Numbered from the stretch's first letter, positions 1 through 9,308 are shown. The stretch: DNA of 64,000 bases from Variovorax sp. CF079 (GCF_900101545.1 NZ_FMZU01000004.1:1-64000); one strand, 5' to 3'. Translations and numbers: made by a program. The notes: generated by a model from the sequence alone, not told the origin.

Positions 1-107
1 ATGCCGCCGCAGCGCACGCGCACCTGCAGCTGGCCGAGGCCGAGTTCGGGGGTGTCGACTTCTTCGACGCGCAAATCGCCGGGGGCGTGGATGACGAGTG
101 CTTCCAT
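1..107 (-). CDS. Zinc-type alcohol dehydrogenase, L-idonate 5-dehydrogenase-like (N-terminus only)
   Basis: Only the first 35 codons are inside the window; the gene runs off the left edge. The start ATG (complement of 105-107) is preceded by AAGGAG at 115-120. The visible residues MEALVIHAPGDLRVEEV, followed by a charged strand ending in RCGG, match the N-terminal beta-barrel of medium-chain, zinc-dependent dehydrogenases. It lies 20 nt downstream of a gluconate 5-dehydrogenase-like gene on the same strand, the arrangement of idnD and idnO, which together interconvert idonate, 5-ketogluconate and gluconate. The sub-family call rests mainly on that neighbour. Confidence 0.65.
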   Translation of the reverse strand, partial: MEALVIHAPGDLRVEEVDTPELGLGQLQVRVRCGG

Positions 108-127
108 GTGAATTCTCCTTGGCGGGT

Positions 128-901
128 TCAGAGCGTGGCCGTCACGCCGCCGTCGACGTACAGGATGTGGCCATTGACGAAGTTGGAGGCATCGCTTGCG
201 AGGAACACCGCCGCGCCGACCAGGTCCTCCACGTCGCCCCAGCGGCGCGAAGGCGTGCGCCCGACCAGCCAGGCGGTGAATTCTTCGTTCTTGACCAAGG
301 CATCGGTCAGCTCGGTCTTGAAATAGCCCGGCCCCAGGCCGTTGACCTGGATGCCGTGCTGGCCCCAGTCGATCGCCATGCCCTTGGTCAGCATCTTCAC
401 TGCGCCCTTGCTGGCGGTGTAGGGCGCGATGCCGGGGCGGCCGAGCTCGCTTTGTACCGAGCAGATGTTGATGATCTTGCCGCGCTGTCGCGGGATCATC
501 CGGCGCGCCACCGCCTGGCCGACCAGGAACACGCTGTCGACGTTGGTCTTCATCAGCTCGTGCCAGTGCGCTTCCTCGAACTGGTCGAGCGGGCCGCGGC
601 GCTGCATGCCGGCGTTGTTGACGAGGATGTCGATGGCGCCGATGTCGGCCTCGATGCGTTCGATGGCCGCGCCCACCGCCTCGCCCGAGGTGACGTCGAA
701 GGCGGCGGTGAAGACGCTGAAGCCTTCCTCGCGCAGCCGTGCCGCGGCCTGTTCGAGCTTGTCGGCGCTGCGCGCGTTGAGGATCACGCGCGCGCCGGCG
801 CCCGCCAGTCCGCGCGCCAGCGCGTAGCCGATGCCGGCGCTGGAGCCGGTGATGAGGGCGGTGCGCCCGCTGAGGTCGAAGCTTTTGAGGACGGGATTCA
901 A
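128..901 (-). CDS. Short-chain dehydrogenase, gluconate 5-dehydrogenase-like
   Basis: A cytosolic NAD(P)-dependent oxidoreductase of 257 residues, the usual classical SDR length. It shows the cofactor glycine motif TGSSAGIG near the N-terminus, the NNAG strand, the catalytic Ser in NICSVQSE and the YTASK Tyr/Lys pair. The sequence resembles gluconate 5-dehydrogenases (5-ketogluconate reduction). The longest frame starts at 979, but that overlaps the predicted -10 element. I prefer TTG at 901 (LNPVLKSFDLSG), which has GGAGA upstream and gives the standard SDR N-terminus. It is probably co-transcribed with the dehydrogenase at the left edge. A promoter with the island-wide LysR-type box lies at 979-1043. 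The exact substrate is inferred. Confidence 0.8.
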   Translation of the reverse strand: MNPVLKSFDLSGRTALITGSSAGIGYALARGLAGAGARVILNARSADKLEQAAARLREEGFSVFTAAFDVTSGEAVGAAIERIEADIGAIDILVNNAGMQRRGPLDQFEEAHWHELMKTNVDSVFLVGQAVARRMIPRQRGKIINICSVQSELGRPGIAPYTASKGAVKMLTKGMAIDWGQHGIQVNGLGPGYFKTELTDALVKNEEFTAWLVGRTPSRRWGDVEDLVGAAVFLASDASNFVNGHILYVDGGVTATL

Positions 902-978
902 GGCGGTGTCTCCATCAAGGTGCGTGTGTTGCGTGGCTGAGTAGCGCAGTATCGCTTCGCCGATCGCGAATGAGCGCA

Positions 979-1043
979 ACGGTACGCAAGCCCGCCGGTC
1001 GCGACCAAGACGAGATCGCTCTGGCTGTATAGCAAAAGCTTAT
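979..1043 (-). promoter_or_regulatory. Predicted LysR-type operator and promoter for the gluconate dehydrogenase-like gene
   Basis: Reading the minus strand: box ATAAGCTTTTGCTAT (1043-1029, ATA-N9-TAT and T-N11-A), 20 nt, -35 TTGGTC (1008-1003), 18 nt, -10 TACCGT (984-979). The box would be centred near -64 from the inferred start. The same geometry recurs at five other places in the first 23 kb. Confidence 0.65.
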
Positions 1044-1060
1044 GCGGGGCGCGCAGGCCC

Positions 1061-1125
1061 ATAAGCGGATGCGACACCCCTAGAGCAAAGCCGTCTTGGC
1101 TTCCGCGCCGGGACAGGCCTACCGT
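1061..1125 (+). promoter_or_regulatory. Predicted LysR-type operator and promoter for the first aminotransferase
   Basis: Box ATAAGCGGATGCGAC (1061-1075), 20 nt, -35 TTGGCT (1096-1101), 18 nt, -10 TACCGT (1120-1125). The right arm of the box is degenerate, but T-N11-A and all spacings match the other five copies. It is back to back with the divergent copy at 979-1043, so the whole 902-1155 gap appears to be regulatory. Confidence 0.55.
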
Positions 1126-1155
1126 TGCGAATATCGCCACCGAAGAGGAAATCCC

Positions 1156-2364
1156 GTGAGCCCGTCCCGCATCTCGACGCGCATCCGCCGCATCAAGCCG
1201 TCCCCGAGCAGCGCCGCTGCAGATCGTTTTGCCGAGTTGCGCAGGGAGGGCCGGGACATCATCAACCTGGCGATCGGCGAGCCCGATTTCGACACGCCGG
1301 CCCACATCCGGCAGGCCGGCTGCGAGGCGATCGAGCGCGGCGAGACGCGCTACACCCCGGTCGCCGGCACCCTGGCCCTGCGCGAGGCGATTGCGGCCAA
1401 GCTCCAGCGCGAGAACGGCCTCGCCTACAGCCCGCGCGAGATCATCGTCACCTGCGGCGCGAAGCATGCGCTCTTCAATGCGCTGTCGGTCACGGTGGAG
1501 GAGGGGCACGAGGTGATCGTGCCCGCGCCGTTCTGGGTGTCTTACCCGGACATCGTGCTGGCCTGCGACGGCACGCCGGTGATCGTGGCCTGCCGCGAGG
1601 AGGACGACTTCCGCCTCACGCCCGAGGCGCTCGAGGCGGCGATCACGCCGGCTACGCGCTGGCTGGTCTTCAACTCGCCGACCAATCCGACCGGCACCAC
1701 CTACACCGGCGCCCAGCTGCGCGCGCTGGCCGACGTGCTGCTGCGCCACCCGCAGGTGATGGTGCTGACCGACGACATCTACGAGCACATCCGCTTCGAC
1801 GACGTGCCGCCACGGCACCTGCTGGCCATCGAGCCGGCGCTGCGCGATCGCACCCTGGTGGTCAACGGGGTGTCCAAGACCTATGCGATGACCGGCTGGC
1901 GCATCGGCTATGCGGCCGGCCCCGCCGACATCATCGCGGCGCTGGACATGTTGCAGTCCCAGTCCACCAGCGGCGTCTCGTCGGTGAGCCAGGCGGCGGC
2001 CGTGGTGGCGCTGAATGCCGAGCCCACCTTCCTGCCGGAATGGGTGGCGACCTACCGCAAGCGGCGCGATACGGCATTGCGAATGCTCAACGCCATTCCC
2101 GGCATCCGCGCCCGCGCGCCCGGCGGGGCCTTCTACCTCTACCCGCACTGCGGCGGGCTGATCGGCAAGCGCACGCCCGAAGGCAAGACGCTGGCGACCG
2201 ACAACGACGTGGTGATCCACCTGCTGGAGGCCGGCGGCGTGATGGTGCTCGCGGGCACGGCCTATGGGATGTCGCCCTACTTCCGCATGTCGACCGCCAC
2301 CAGCGTCGAGCAGATCGAAGAGGGCTGCCGGCGCATCGCCCGCGCCGTTGCGCGGCTGAGCTGA
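1156..2364 (+). CDS. Class I PLP-dependent aminotransferase (aspartate aminotransferase-like)
   Basis: A 402-residue fold-type I aminotransferase that should move an amino group between an amino acid and a 2-oxo acid in the cytosol. The GTG start at 1156 has GAAGAGGAA upstream; earlier in-frame starts fall inside the promoter. It shows the substrate-loop NLAIGEPDFDTP, the NSPTNPTG motif, the cofactor Asp in LTDDIYEHIRF and the Schiff-base lysine in VSKTYAMTGWR (about K241). A paralogue of identical length lies at 15244-16452 with a nearly matching N-terminus (ARRIKPSPS-type). The substrate cannot be read from sequence; the neighbours suggest a catabolic amino acid. Confidence 0.88.
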   Translation: MSPSRISTRIRRIKPSPSSAAADRFAELRREGRDIINLAIGEPDFDTPAHIRQAGCEAIERGETRYTPVAGTLALREAIAAKLQRENGLAYSPREIIVTCGAKHALFNALSVTVEEGHEVIVPAPFWVSYPDIVLACDGTPVIVACREEDDFRLTPEALEAAITPATRWLVFNSPTNPTGTTYTGAQLRALADVLLRHPQVMVLTDDIYEHIRFDDVPPRHLLAIEPALRDRTLVVNGVSKTYAMTGWRIGYAAGPADIIAALDMLQSQSTSGVSSVSQAAAVVALNAEPTFLPEWVATYRKRRDTALRMLNAIPGIRARAPGGAFYLYPHCGGLIGKRTPEGKTLATDNDVVIHLLEAGGVMVLAGTAYGMSPYFRMSTATSVEQIEEGCRRIARAVARLS

Positions 2365-2375
2365 TGCCGCGCCCC

Positions 2376-2440
2376 ATCAAGAACGCTTATACGTGAAGAC
2401 GCATGACGTATTGGCCCGCCGGCAAGGGCCTTCCTATCAT
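2376..2440 (+). promoter_or_regulatory. Predicted LysR-type operator and promoter for the liv-hyu operon
   Basis: Box ATCAAGAACGCTTAT (2376-2390), 20 nt, -35 TTGGCC (2411-2416), 18 nt, -10 TATCAT (2435-2440), followed 36 nt later by the ATG of the binding protein. It keeps the spacing of the island-wide promoter family; the left arm of the box is the weaker half. Confidence 0.6.
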
Positions 2441-2475
2441 TCTTCCAACCCCTTTTCATTGATTGGAGCACTGCG

Positions 2476-3681
2476 ATGAGCTGCCACCCCACGACAACGA
2501 CGAACATGCGCGCCGCGGCCTGGATGGCGCTCGTCGCGCTCTCCGGTCTTTGCGCCTTCACGTCCGCGCGCGCACAGGGCGCCGACACCTTCAAGATTGG
2601 CATCATCAGCCCCATGAGCGGCCCGAACGCGCGCTACGGCGCCTTCGCCAACAAGGGCGCCGCGCTCGCCGCCAAGGAGATCAATGCCGCCGGCGGCGTG
2701 CTCGGCAAGAAGATCGAACTGGTGAGCGGCGACAGCCAGTGCGTGCCGGCCGAAGGCGTGGCGGCCACGCAGCGCATGATCAGCCTGGAGAAGACGGCGA
2801 TCATCATCGGCGACGTCTGCAGTTCGGTGACCCTGGCGATGCAGCCGATGGTGGAGGAGTCGAAGGTGCTGCTGGTCAACGCGGCATCGTCCAACCCCGA
2901 CATCACCCACAAGGCCGGCGTCGGCGGCTTCAAGTGGACCTTCCGCAACTACCCGACCGACGAGGTGCGCGCGGCCACCGTGCTCGAGTACGCCGCCAAG
3001 ACCAAGGGTTTCAAGAAATACGCTGTGCTCTCGGTGGACAGCGACTACGGCCGCGGCGCCATCAAGTTCACCAAGCGCTACCTGCCGAAGTACGAGGGCG
3101 CGGAGATCCTCAGCGAGGACTACTACAAGGATTCGGAGACCGACTTCCGCTCGGTGCTCAGCAAGATCCGCCGCTCCGGCGCGCAGGCCATCATCCTCTA
3201 CGGACAGGCCGACACCACGCCGATCATCGCGCGCCAGATGCTCGAGCTGGGCTTGGCCGGCAAGGTGGCGCTGGTGGGCAACGGCGAGTTCAACACCAAG
3301 GAGACCATCGCCGCGGCGCCCAAGGTCATGAACGGCGCGGTCGAGGCGGCGGCCTGGCTGCCCGAGGTGCCGGCGCCGCGCAGCCTCAAGTTCGTCGACG
3401 ACTACCAGAAGGCCCATGGCGGCGAGATGCCGAACAACCACGCCTACACCCACTACGACACGCTGCAGCTGATCGCGCAGGCCATCAAGAGCGCCAACAG
3501 CCTGAAGGGCGAGGACGTGCGCAATGCGCTCGCCAAGATCAAGTACGACAGCCCGATGGGCATCGTCACCTTCGACGATCACAACCAGGCCGTGCTGCCG
3601 ATGGTGCTGCTGGAGATCACCGACGGCAAGCCGGCCATCAAGGGAACGATCACCACCAAGATCGACTACGCGGTCAAGTGA
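2476..3681 (+). CDS. Branched-chain amino-acid-type ABC transporter, periplasmic binding protein
   Basis: A 401-residue type I periplasmic binding protein (LivK/Peripla_BP_6 family) that captures substrate for the importer encoded immediately downstream. The N-terminus is a signal peptide with a hydrophobic core and an SARAQG cleavage region around residue 34; the mature part opens with FKIGIISPMSGPNARYG, typical of the family. ATG at 2476 is taken; an internal Met at residue 11 could also serve. These proteins bind amino acids, amides, urea or aromatic acids, so the true ligand is open. It is the first gene of a nine-gene run ending at 12538 and is read from the LysR-type promoter at 2376-2440. 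Confidence 0.88.
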   Translation: MSCHPTTTTNMRAAAWMALVALSGLCAFTSARAQGADTFKIGIISPMSGPNARYGAFANKGAALAAKEINAAGGVLGKKIELVSGDSQCVPAEGVAATQRMISLEKTAIIIGDVCSSVTLAMQPMVEESKVLLVNAASSNPDITHKAGVGGFKWTFRNYPTDEVRAATVLEYAAKTKGFKKYAVLSVDSDYGRGAIKFTKRYLPKYEGAEILSEDYYKDSETDFRSVLSKIRRSGAQAIILYGQADTTPIIARQMLELGLAGKVALVGNGEFNTKETIAAAPKVMNGAVEAAAWLPEVPAPRSLKFVDDYQKAHGGEMPNNHAYTHYDTLQLIAQAIKSANSLKGEDVRNALAKIKYDSPMGIVTFDDHNQAVLPMVLLEITDGKPAIKGTITTKIDYAVK

Positions 3682-3715
3682 AGCGCCGACTTCATCCGCC
3701 CGCCGGGACACCCAC

Positions 3716-4588
3716 GTGAGTTCCTTCATCCTCGAGCAGATCGTCAACGGCATCATCACCGGGTCGGTGTACGCGCTGGTCGCCGCCGGCATGACGATGA
3801 TCTTCGGCGTGCTGCGGGCCATCAATTTCGCCCACGGCGAGTACTACATGCTGGGCACCTTCGCGGCCTGGTGGGTCATGTCGAAGCTGATGGCCGACTA
3901 CAGCCTGGCCATCGTCGGCGGCGTGGCCATCGTGTCGCTGATCGCGGTGCTGATCGGCCGCAGCGTGATGCAGCGGCTCATCGGCCAGCCTTTCCAGGCC
4001 GGCGTGCTGGCCACGCTGGGCCTGTCGCTGATCCTGCAGAACGTCGTCATCCTGGCCTTCGGCGGCGGCTACAAGGTGTTCTCGGGCGGCTGGATCGAGC
4101 CGATCGAGCTCGGCGACTTCGGCATGTCGCAGCAGCGCGTGATCCTGGTGGTGGTCACGCTCGCCGTGTTCGCAGCGCTCGAGTGGATGGTGCGCAGCAC
4201 GCGCCTGGGCCGCTCGATCCGCGCGGTGTCGCAGAACATCGAGTGCTGCCAGGTCAACGGCATCGACGTCGAGCAGGTGGTGCGCCGCACCTTCCTGATC
4301 GGCGTCGCCATCGCCGCGCTCTCGGGCATCCTGACCGGCCCGATCAACGTCAGCATCTACGGCGGCATGGGCGAGTCGATCACGCTCAAGACCTTTGCCG
4401 TGATCGTGATGGGCGGCATGGGCAACGTGCGCGGCACCCTGATCGCCGGCTGCCTGCTCGGCGTGGTCGAGAGCCTGGTGGCCGGCTTCATCGGCCTGCA
4501 GTACCGCGACTCGGTCGGCTTCGTCGCGCTGCTCCTGATGCTCATGCTGCGGCCGCACGGCCTGTTCAGCAGCAAAGCCCGCTTCTGA
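3716..4588 (+). CDS. Branched-chain-type ABC transporter permease, LivH-like
   Basis: A 290-residue polytopic inner-membrane permease. The GTG start at 3716 (SSFILEQIVNGIITGSVYALVAAG) gives the canonical LivH N-terminus; the longer frame reaching back to 3524 runs into the upstream gene and is rejected. It shows the conserved INFAHGEYYMLG segment and the cytoplasmic loop with GRSIRAVSQN before a late MGGMGNVRG motif. It pairs with the LivM-like permease 25 nt downstream to form the membrane channel of the importer. Confidence 0.87.
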   Translation: MSSFILEQIVNGIITGSVYALVAAGMTMIFGVLRAINFAHGEYYMLGTFAAWWVMSKLMADYSLAIVGGVAIVSLIAVLIGRSVMQRLIGQPFQAGVLATLGLSLILQNVVILAFGGGYKVFSGGWIEPIELGDFGMSQQRVILVVVTLAVFAALEWMVRSTRLGRSIRAVSQNIECCQVNGIDVEQVVRRTFLIGVAIAALSGILTGPINVSIYGGMGESITLKTFAVIVMGGMGNVRGTLIAGCLLGVVESLVAGFIGLQYRDSVGFVALLLMLMLRPHGLFSSKARF

Positions 4589-4613
4589 GCCCATGAGCTT
4601 CTGAGATTCACGA

Positions 4614-5660
4614 ATGGAACGGACGACGATGTCAATCACCACGCTGGATACGCCCCGCCTGCCGGCCGCACGGCTGGCCACGGTGAACTGGAGCGCCTGC
4701 GCGCTGGCGATGGCGGCATTGCTGGCGGCGCCGCTCTTCCTGGGCGACTACTACCTGCACGCGATGGTGCTCGCGATGATCTTCCTCTTGCCTGCCTTGG
4801 GCCTGAACCTGATCCTCGGCTACACCGGCATGCTGTCGCTGGCGCAGGGCGTTTTCTTCGGCCTCGGCGCCTACGGATCGGCGCTGATGTCGATCCACTT
4901 CGGCACGCCTTTCCTCGTGAACTTCCTGTGCGCCGGCCTGCTCGCCGGGCTGGTCGCGCTGCCGCTCGGCATCCCGGCGCTGAGGCTGCGCGACACCTCC
5001 TTCGTGATGTGCACGCTCGGCATGGTGGTGATCGCGCAGGTCGTGTCGAAGAACTGGGTCGAGCTCACGCGCGGCGACATGGGCCTGTCGGGCGTGCCGC
5101 GGCCGACGCTGGGCTTCGGCGATGTGGCACTCACCATCGTCAGGGCGCCCGAGTACTTCTATCTCGTGCTGGTGCTCGCCGCGCTGGCGGTGGCTGCCTT
5201 CGTCGCGCTGATCCGCTCGCCGGCCGGCCGCTGCATGGTGGCGATCCGCGACAACGAGACGCTGGCCGAATCGCTGGGCGTGCCGACCTGGACCTACAAG
5301 CTGATCGTGTTCATGCTGAGCGCGGTGTTCGCCGGCCTCGGCGGCAGCCTCTACGCGCACTTCTCGACAGTGGTCAGCCCGCTGGTGTTCCAGGCCTACT
5401 ACTCCAACACCATTCTCATCATCGTGCTGGGCGGCGGTGTCGGGAAGGTGCCGGGCGCGATCATCGGCAGCTTCGTCTTCGTGGCCGTCTCGGAGGCGCT
5501 GCGGATCACGCCCGAGCTGCGCATGGTGATCTACGGCTTCGTGCTGCTGGGGCTGGTGTTCCTGTTCCCGCAGGGGCTGGCACCGCTGTTCCATGGCGCG
5601 GCCGAGCGCATCGCGCGCATCGGCCAGGGCGGCCGCAAGGAGCAGCGCGATGTCCGCTGA
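4614..5660 (+). CDS. Branched-chain-type ABC transporter permease, LivM-like
   Basis: A 348-residue inner-membrane permease with many hydrophobic segments. It carries the LivM hallmark LGLNLILGYTGMLSLAQGVFFGLGAYGSA (only key residues noted) and a later GGGVGKVPGAIIGS motif. Start is ATG 4614 or ATG 4629; the latter has GGAACGGACG upstream and gives a slightly shorter leader. The 3' end overlaps the next gene, whose ATG at 5650 lies inside this frame, a sign of translational coupling. Confidence 0.86.
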   Translation: MERTTMSITTLDTPRLPAARLATVNWSACALAMAALLAAPLFLGDYYLHAMVLAMIFLLPALGLNLILGYTGMLSLAQGVFFGLGAYGSALMSIHFGTPFLVNFLCAGLLAGLVALPLGIPALRLRDTSFVMCTLGMVVIAQVVSKNWVELTRGDMGLSGVPRPTLGFGDVALTIVRAPEYFYLVLVLAALAVAAFVALIRSPAGRCMVAIRDNETLAESLGVPTWTYKLIVFMLSAVFAGLGGSLYAHFSTVVSPLVFQAYYSNTILIIVLGGGVGKVPGAIIGSFVFVAVSEALRITPELRMVIYGFVLLGLVFLFPQGLAPLFHGAAERIARIGQGGRKEQRDVR

Positions 5661-6423
5661 ACACGCCATGCTGCGCATCGAAGGGCTGCGCAAGAACTAC
5701 GGCGCGGTGGCTGCGCTGCAAGGCGTGGACATCGAGGTCCGGCGCGGCGAGGTGATGGGCCTGATCGGGCCCAACGGCTCCGGCAAGTCGACTCTGTTCG
5801 ACTGCTGCACCGGCCTGCAGAAGAGCGACGCCGGCCGCGTGCTGCTGAAGGGCGTGGACATCACGGGCTGGCCGATGAACCGGATCGCGCGCGAAGGCCG
5901 GTTCCTCCGCAGCTTCCAGAAGACGGTGGTCTTCCCGACGCTGGATTCGGAAGAGAACCTGGTGCTCGCGGGCCAGATGTCGCGCTTCCCCAGCGTGCTG
6001 TCCACCTTCTGGATCGGGCCGGCCGCGCAGCGGCGCGTAAAGGCGCTGCGCGAACGCGCCCGGGAGCTGATCGAGGTCTCTGGCCTCTCGCGCGTGGCGC
6101 ACCAGCCGGCCGGCCACATGTCCGGCGGCCAGCAGAAGCTGCTGCAGTTCGCTTCGATGCTGATGCCCGAGCCCGAGCTGATCCTGCTCGACGAGCCGCT
6201 GGCCGGCATCAACCCGGTGCTGATCGAGAAGGTGATCCAGTGCATCGAGCACGCCAACCAGACGCTGGGCGTGACCTTCGTCGTCATCGAGCACAACACC
6301 GACGTGCTGATGAACCTGAGCCATCGCGTGGTGGTGCTGCACCAGGGCGCCAAGCTGGCCGACGACACACCCGAAGCCGTCGTGCGCAACCCGGAGGTCA
6401 TCGAGGCCTACCTCGGAGGCTGA
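5650..6423 (+). CDS. Branched-chain-type ABC transporter ATP-binding protein, LivG-like
   Basis: A 257-residue cytosolic ATPase that powers the importer. It has Walker A GPNGSGKST, the signature MSGGQQKL and Walker B LILLDEPLAGINP followed by the switch His in VVIEHNTD. ATG 5650 has AAGGAG at 5638-5643 and matches the family start; it overlaps the LivM-like gene by 11 nt. LivG-type subunits carry the longer insert between Walker A and the signature that is visible here (about residues 75-145). Confidence 0.88.
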   Translation: MSAEHAMLRIEGLRKNYGAVAALQGVDIEVRRGEVMGLIGPNGSGKSTLFDCCTGLQKSDAGRVLLKGVDITGWPMNRIAREGRFLRSFQKTVVFPTLDSEENLVLAGQMSRFPSVLSTFWIGPAAQRRVKALRERARELIEVSGLSRVAHQPAGHMSGGQQKLLQFASMLMPEPELILLDEPLAGINPVLIEKVIQCIEHANQTLGVTFVVIEHNTDVLMNLSHRVVVLHQGAKLADDTPEAVVRNPEVIEAYLGG

Positions 6424-6424
6424 C

Positions 6425-7168
6425 ATGGGAGACCCGACCATGGAACTCGAAATCGACAAGCTGTATGCCGGCTACGGCCACCTGGACATCCTGCACGGGG
6501 TGGACCTCAAGATCCGCCACGGCGAATTCATCGCGCTGCTCGGGCCCAATGGGGCCGGCAAATCGACGCTGCTGAAGTCGCTGTTCGGCATGACCACGCA
6601 CAAGGGCGGCGCGATCCGCTGGAAGGGCAAGGACATCGCCGGCCTGCGGCCGCAACAGATGCTCGCGCACGGCATTGCCTACGTGCCGCAGGGGCGCTGC
6701 AATTTCCAGCTGATGACCATCGACGAGAACCTGGAGATGGCGGCCTACACCCTCAAGGACGGCGACCTGAAGGGCGAGCGCGAGTACGTCTACGACCTGT
6801 TCCCGATCCTGCGCAAGCGCCGCAACGAGCTTGCCGGAAACATGTCCGGCGGCGAGCAGCAGCTGCTGGAGATGGCGATGGCGGTGCTGCGCCGGCCCGA
6901 GATCCTGCTGGTGGACGAGCCCTCGGTGGGCCTCTCGCCGCAGGCGATCACGCTGGTCTTCAACGAGCTCAAGCGCCTGCATCAGGGCGGCCGAACCATC
7001 CTGCTGGTCGAGCAGAACACCCGCAAGGCGATGCAGGCGGCCGAGCGCGCCGTGGTGCTTCGCCTGGGCAAGGTGATCTGGGACAGCCCGGTCGGCGAAC
7101 TGAGCAACGCGGACCTCGGCGAACTGTTCATGACGGGCCGTCGCGCGTCGGACGCGGCGCCGGCCTGA
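6425..7168 (+). CDS. Branched-chain-type ABC transporter ATP-binding protein, LivF-like
   Basis: The second, shorter ATPase of the importer (247 residues). It has Walker A GPNGAGKST, signature MSGGEQQLLEMA, Walker B ILLVDEPSVGLSP and the His/Gln region LLVEQNTRKA. It starts 1 nt after the LivG-like stop; ATG 6440 is an alternative start with its own GGGAG. With the preceding four genes it makes a complete LivKHMGF-type set. Confidence 0.88.
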   Translation: MGDPTMELEIDKLYAGYGHLDILHGVDLKIRHGEFIALLGPNGAGKSTLLKSLFGMTTHKGGAIRWKGKDIAGLRPQQMLAHGIAYVPQGRCNFQLMTIDENLEMAAYTLKDGDLKGEREYVYDLFPILRKRRNELAGNMSGGEQQLLEMAMAVLRRPEILLVDEPSVGLSPQAITLVFNELKRLHQGGRTILLVEQNTRKAMQAAERAVVLRLGKVIWDSPVGELSNADLGELFMTGRRASDAAPA

Positions 7169-7206
7169 GCGCCGACATCCACCGAACATTCAAGGAGCTG
7201 AAAAGC

Positions 7207-9297
7207 ATGAAACTGGCATTCGACACCGGCGGCACCTTCACCGACTTCGCCATGACGGACGACGACGGCACGATCCTGCTGCACAAGGTGCTGAGCACGC
7301 CGGACGCCCCCGCGCGCGCCGTGCTGCAGGGCGTGGACGAGCTGCTGGCCAAGGTGCGCGCGAACCACGCGGGCAGGGCGGACACGCGCGGCACGCTGCA
7401 GATCCTCGGCGCGACCACGGTCGTCACCAACGCCGTGCTCGAACGCCGGGGCGTGAACACCGCGTTCATCACCACCGACGGCTTCCAGGACATGCTGCGC
7501 ATTCGCACGGAGGGCCGCTACGACCTGTACGACCTGCGCATCCAGTACCCCGAACCGCTGGTGTCGCGCGAGCTGTGCTTCGGCGTGGTCGAGCGCATCG
7601 CCGCCGACGGCACCGTGATCACGGCGCTCGACGTGGAGGGCGTGCGCGCCATCGGCCGCACGCTGGTGGAGCGCAAGGTCGACTCGGTGGCCGTGTGCCT
7701 GCTGCACGCCTACAAGTACGCGCAGCACGAGCGGCGCGTGGCCGAACTGCTGGCCGAGGTGGCGCCGAAGATCTCGGTGTCGCTGTCGTCGACGGTCTGC
7801 CCCGAGGTGCGCGAGTACGACCGCGCGTCGACCACCGTCGCCAACGCCTACACGCGGCCGATGATGGTCGGGCACGTGAGCCACCTCGAACGCGAGCTCT
7901 CGCAGCGTGGCATCGACGGCCAGTTGCTGTGGATGACATCGAGCGGCGGCGTGGTGCCGAGCTCGGCCGCCTCCCGCACGCCGGTGCGCCTGATCGAGTC
8001 GGGTCCGGCGGCCGGCGCGGTCGCCGCCGCCGACTATGCGCGCCGGGCCGGCGAACCGAGCGTGCTGTCCTTCGACATGGGCGGCACCACCGCCAAGCTG
8101 TGCCTGATCCCGAACGGCCAGCCGATGGTGGCCAACGAACTCGAAGTGGCGCGCCACGCGCGCTTCCGCAAGGGCAGCGGCTTCCCGCTCAAGATCCAGT
8201 CGATCCACATGATCGAGATCGGCGCCGGCGGCGGCAGCATCGCGGCACGCAACCGGCTCGGCCTGCTGGGGGTCGGCCCGCGCAGCGCCGCGGCCGCGCC
8301 CGGCCCGGCCTGCTATGGCCGCGGCGGCACCGAGCCGACCGTGACCGATGCCGATCTGCTGCTCGGCTACCTCGACGAGAAGTCCTTCCTCGGCGGCGAC
8401 TTCGCGCTCGACCGCCCGGCGGCAGAGGCCGCGATGGCGCGCCTGGCGAAGGAGCTCGACATCACCCCGCAGCGCTGCGCCTGGGGCATCCACGACATGG
8501 TCAACGAGAGCATGGCCGAGGCCGCCTCGATGCAGGCCACCGACAGCGGCGTGGACCCGCGTGCGCTGCCCTTGATCGCCTTCGGCGGCGCCGGCCCGGT
8601 GCATGCCTACGGCGTGGCGCGCAAGCTCGGCATCCGCAAGGTGATCTGCCCGCTGGGCGCGGGCGTCACCTCGGCCATCGGCCTGCTCGGCGCGCCGGTG
8701 GCCGCCGATCTCTCGACCAGCCTGCCGATGCGGCTGTCGGCCTGGGACCCGAAGGCGGTCGACGCGCTCAAGGCCGCGCTCCAGGCGCAGGGCCGCGAGG
8801 TGGTGCTGGCCAGCCAGGTGCCGGCCGACCGCATCAGCTTCTCCTATACCGTCGACATGCGCCACGTGGGCCAGGGCTACGAAATTTCGGTGCCGCTGCC
8901 CGAACTGGACCCGGCCGACCCGGCTTTCCTGAAGGAGCTGCTGGCGCGCTTCCACGCCAACTACGTCGCGCTGTACGGCCGCGCCGTCGCCGGCACCGAT
9001 GCCGAGGTCATCACCTGGCGCATCCGCGCGAGCGGCCCGAAACACGAGGTGTCGCTCGCCGGGCTGCGCGGCGAAGCCGGCGCCGTGCGCGATCCGCGCA
9101 AGGGCACGCGGCCGGTGTTCTTCTCCGAACTCGGCAAGTACGCCCTGACCCCGGTCTACGACCAGTACGCGCTGCTGCCCGGCGTGCCGGTCGTTGGGCC
9201 GGCCATCATCGAGCAGCGCGAATCGACCGTGGTGATGGGGCCGAACGCCTCCGCCTCGCTCGACGCCGAGCACAACCTGATCATGCTTTTGTCCTGA
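7207..9297 (+). CDS. Hydantoinase/oxoprolinase subunit A (HyuA-like)
   Basis: A 696-residue subunit of the ATP-dependent hydantoinase/oxoprolinase family, which opens cyclic amides such as N-methylhydantoin, 5-oxoproline or caprolactam. The N-terminal LAFDTGGTFTDFA phosphate motif of the ASKHA-like fold, the second nucleotide motif SFDMGGTTAKLCLIP and the glycine-rich IGAGGGSIA segment are all visible. AAGGAGCTGAAAAGC precedes ATG 7207. Size fits HyuA/ApcA-type subunits. It sits between the importer and HyuB, so the imported compound is probably its substrate or a precursor. Confidence 0.87.
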   Translation: MKLAFDTGGTFTDFAMTDDDGTILLHKVLSTPDAPARAVLQGVDELLAKVRANHAGRADTRGTLQILGATTVVTNAVLERRGVNTAFITTDGFQDMLRIRTEGRYDLYDLRIQYPEPLVSRELCFGVVERIAADGTVITALDVEGVRAIGRTLVERKVDSVAVCLLHAYKYAQHERRVAELLAEVAPKISVSLSSTVCPEVREYDRASTTVANAYTRPMMVGHVSHLERELSQRGIDGQLLWMTSSGGVVPSSAASRTPVRLIESGPAAGAVAAADYARRAGEPSVLSFDMGGTTAKLCLIPNGQPMVANELEVARHARFRKGSGFPLKIQSIHMIEIGAGGGSIAARNRLGLLGVGPRSAAAAPGPACYGRGGTEPTVTDADLLLGYLDEKSFLGGDFALDRPAAEAAMARLAKELDITPQRCAWGIHDMVNESMAEAASMQATDSGVDPRALPLIAFGGAGPVHAYGVARKLGIRKVICPLGAGVTSAIGLLGAPVAADLSTSLPMRLSAWDPKAVDALKAALQAQGREVVLASQVPADRISFSYTVDMRHVGQGYEISVPLPELDPADPAFLKELLARFHANYVALYGRAVAGTDAEVITWRIRASGPKHEVSLAGLRGEAGAVRDPRKGTRPVFFSELGKYALTPVYDQYALLPGVPVVGPAIIEQRESTVVMGPNASASLDAEHNLIMLLS

Positions 9298-9308
9298 AGG
9301 GACCCGTC

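Noticed and set aside
6982..9273. 763-codon frame antisense to the HyuA-like gene
   Set aside because: Shadow of a strongly supported gene; composition is typical of antisense high-GC frames and there is no ribosome site.
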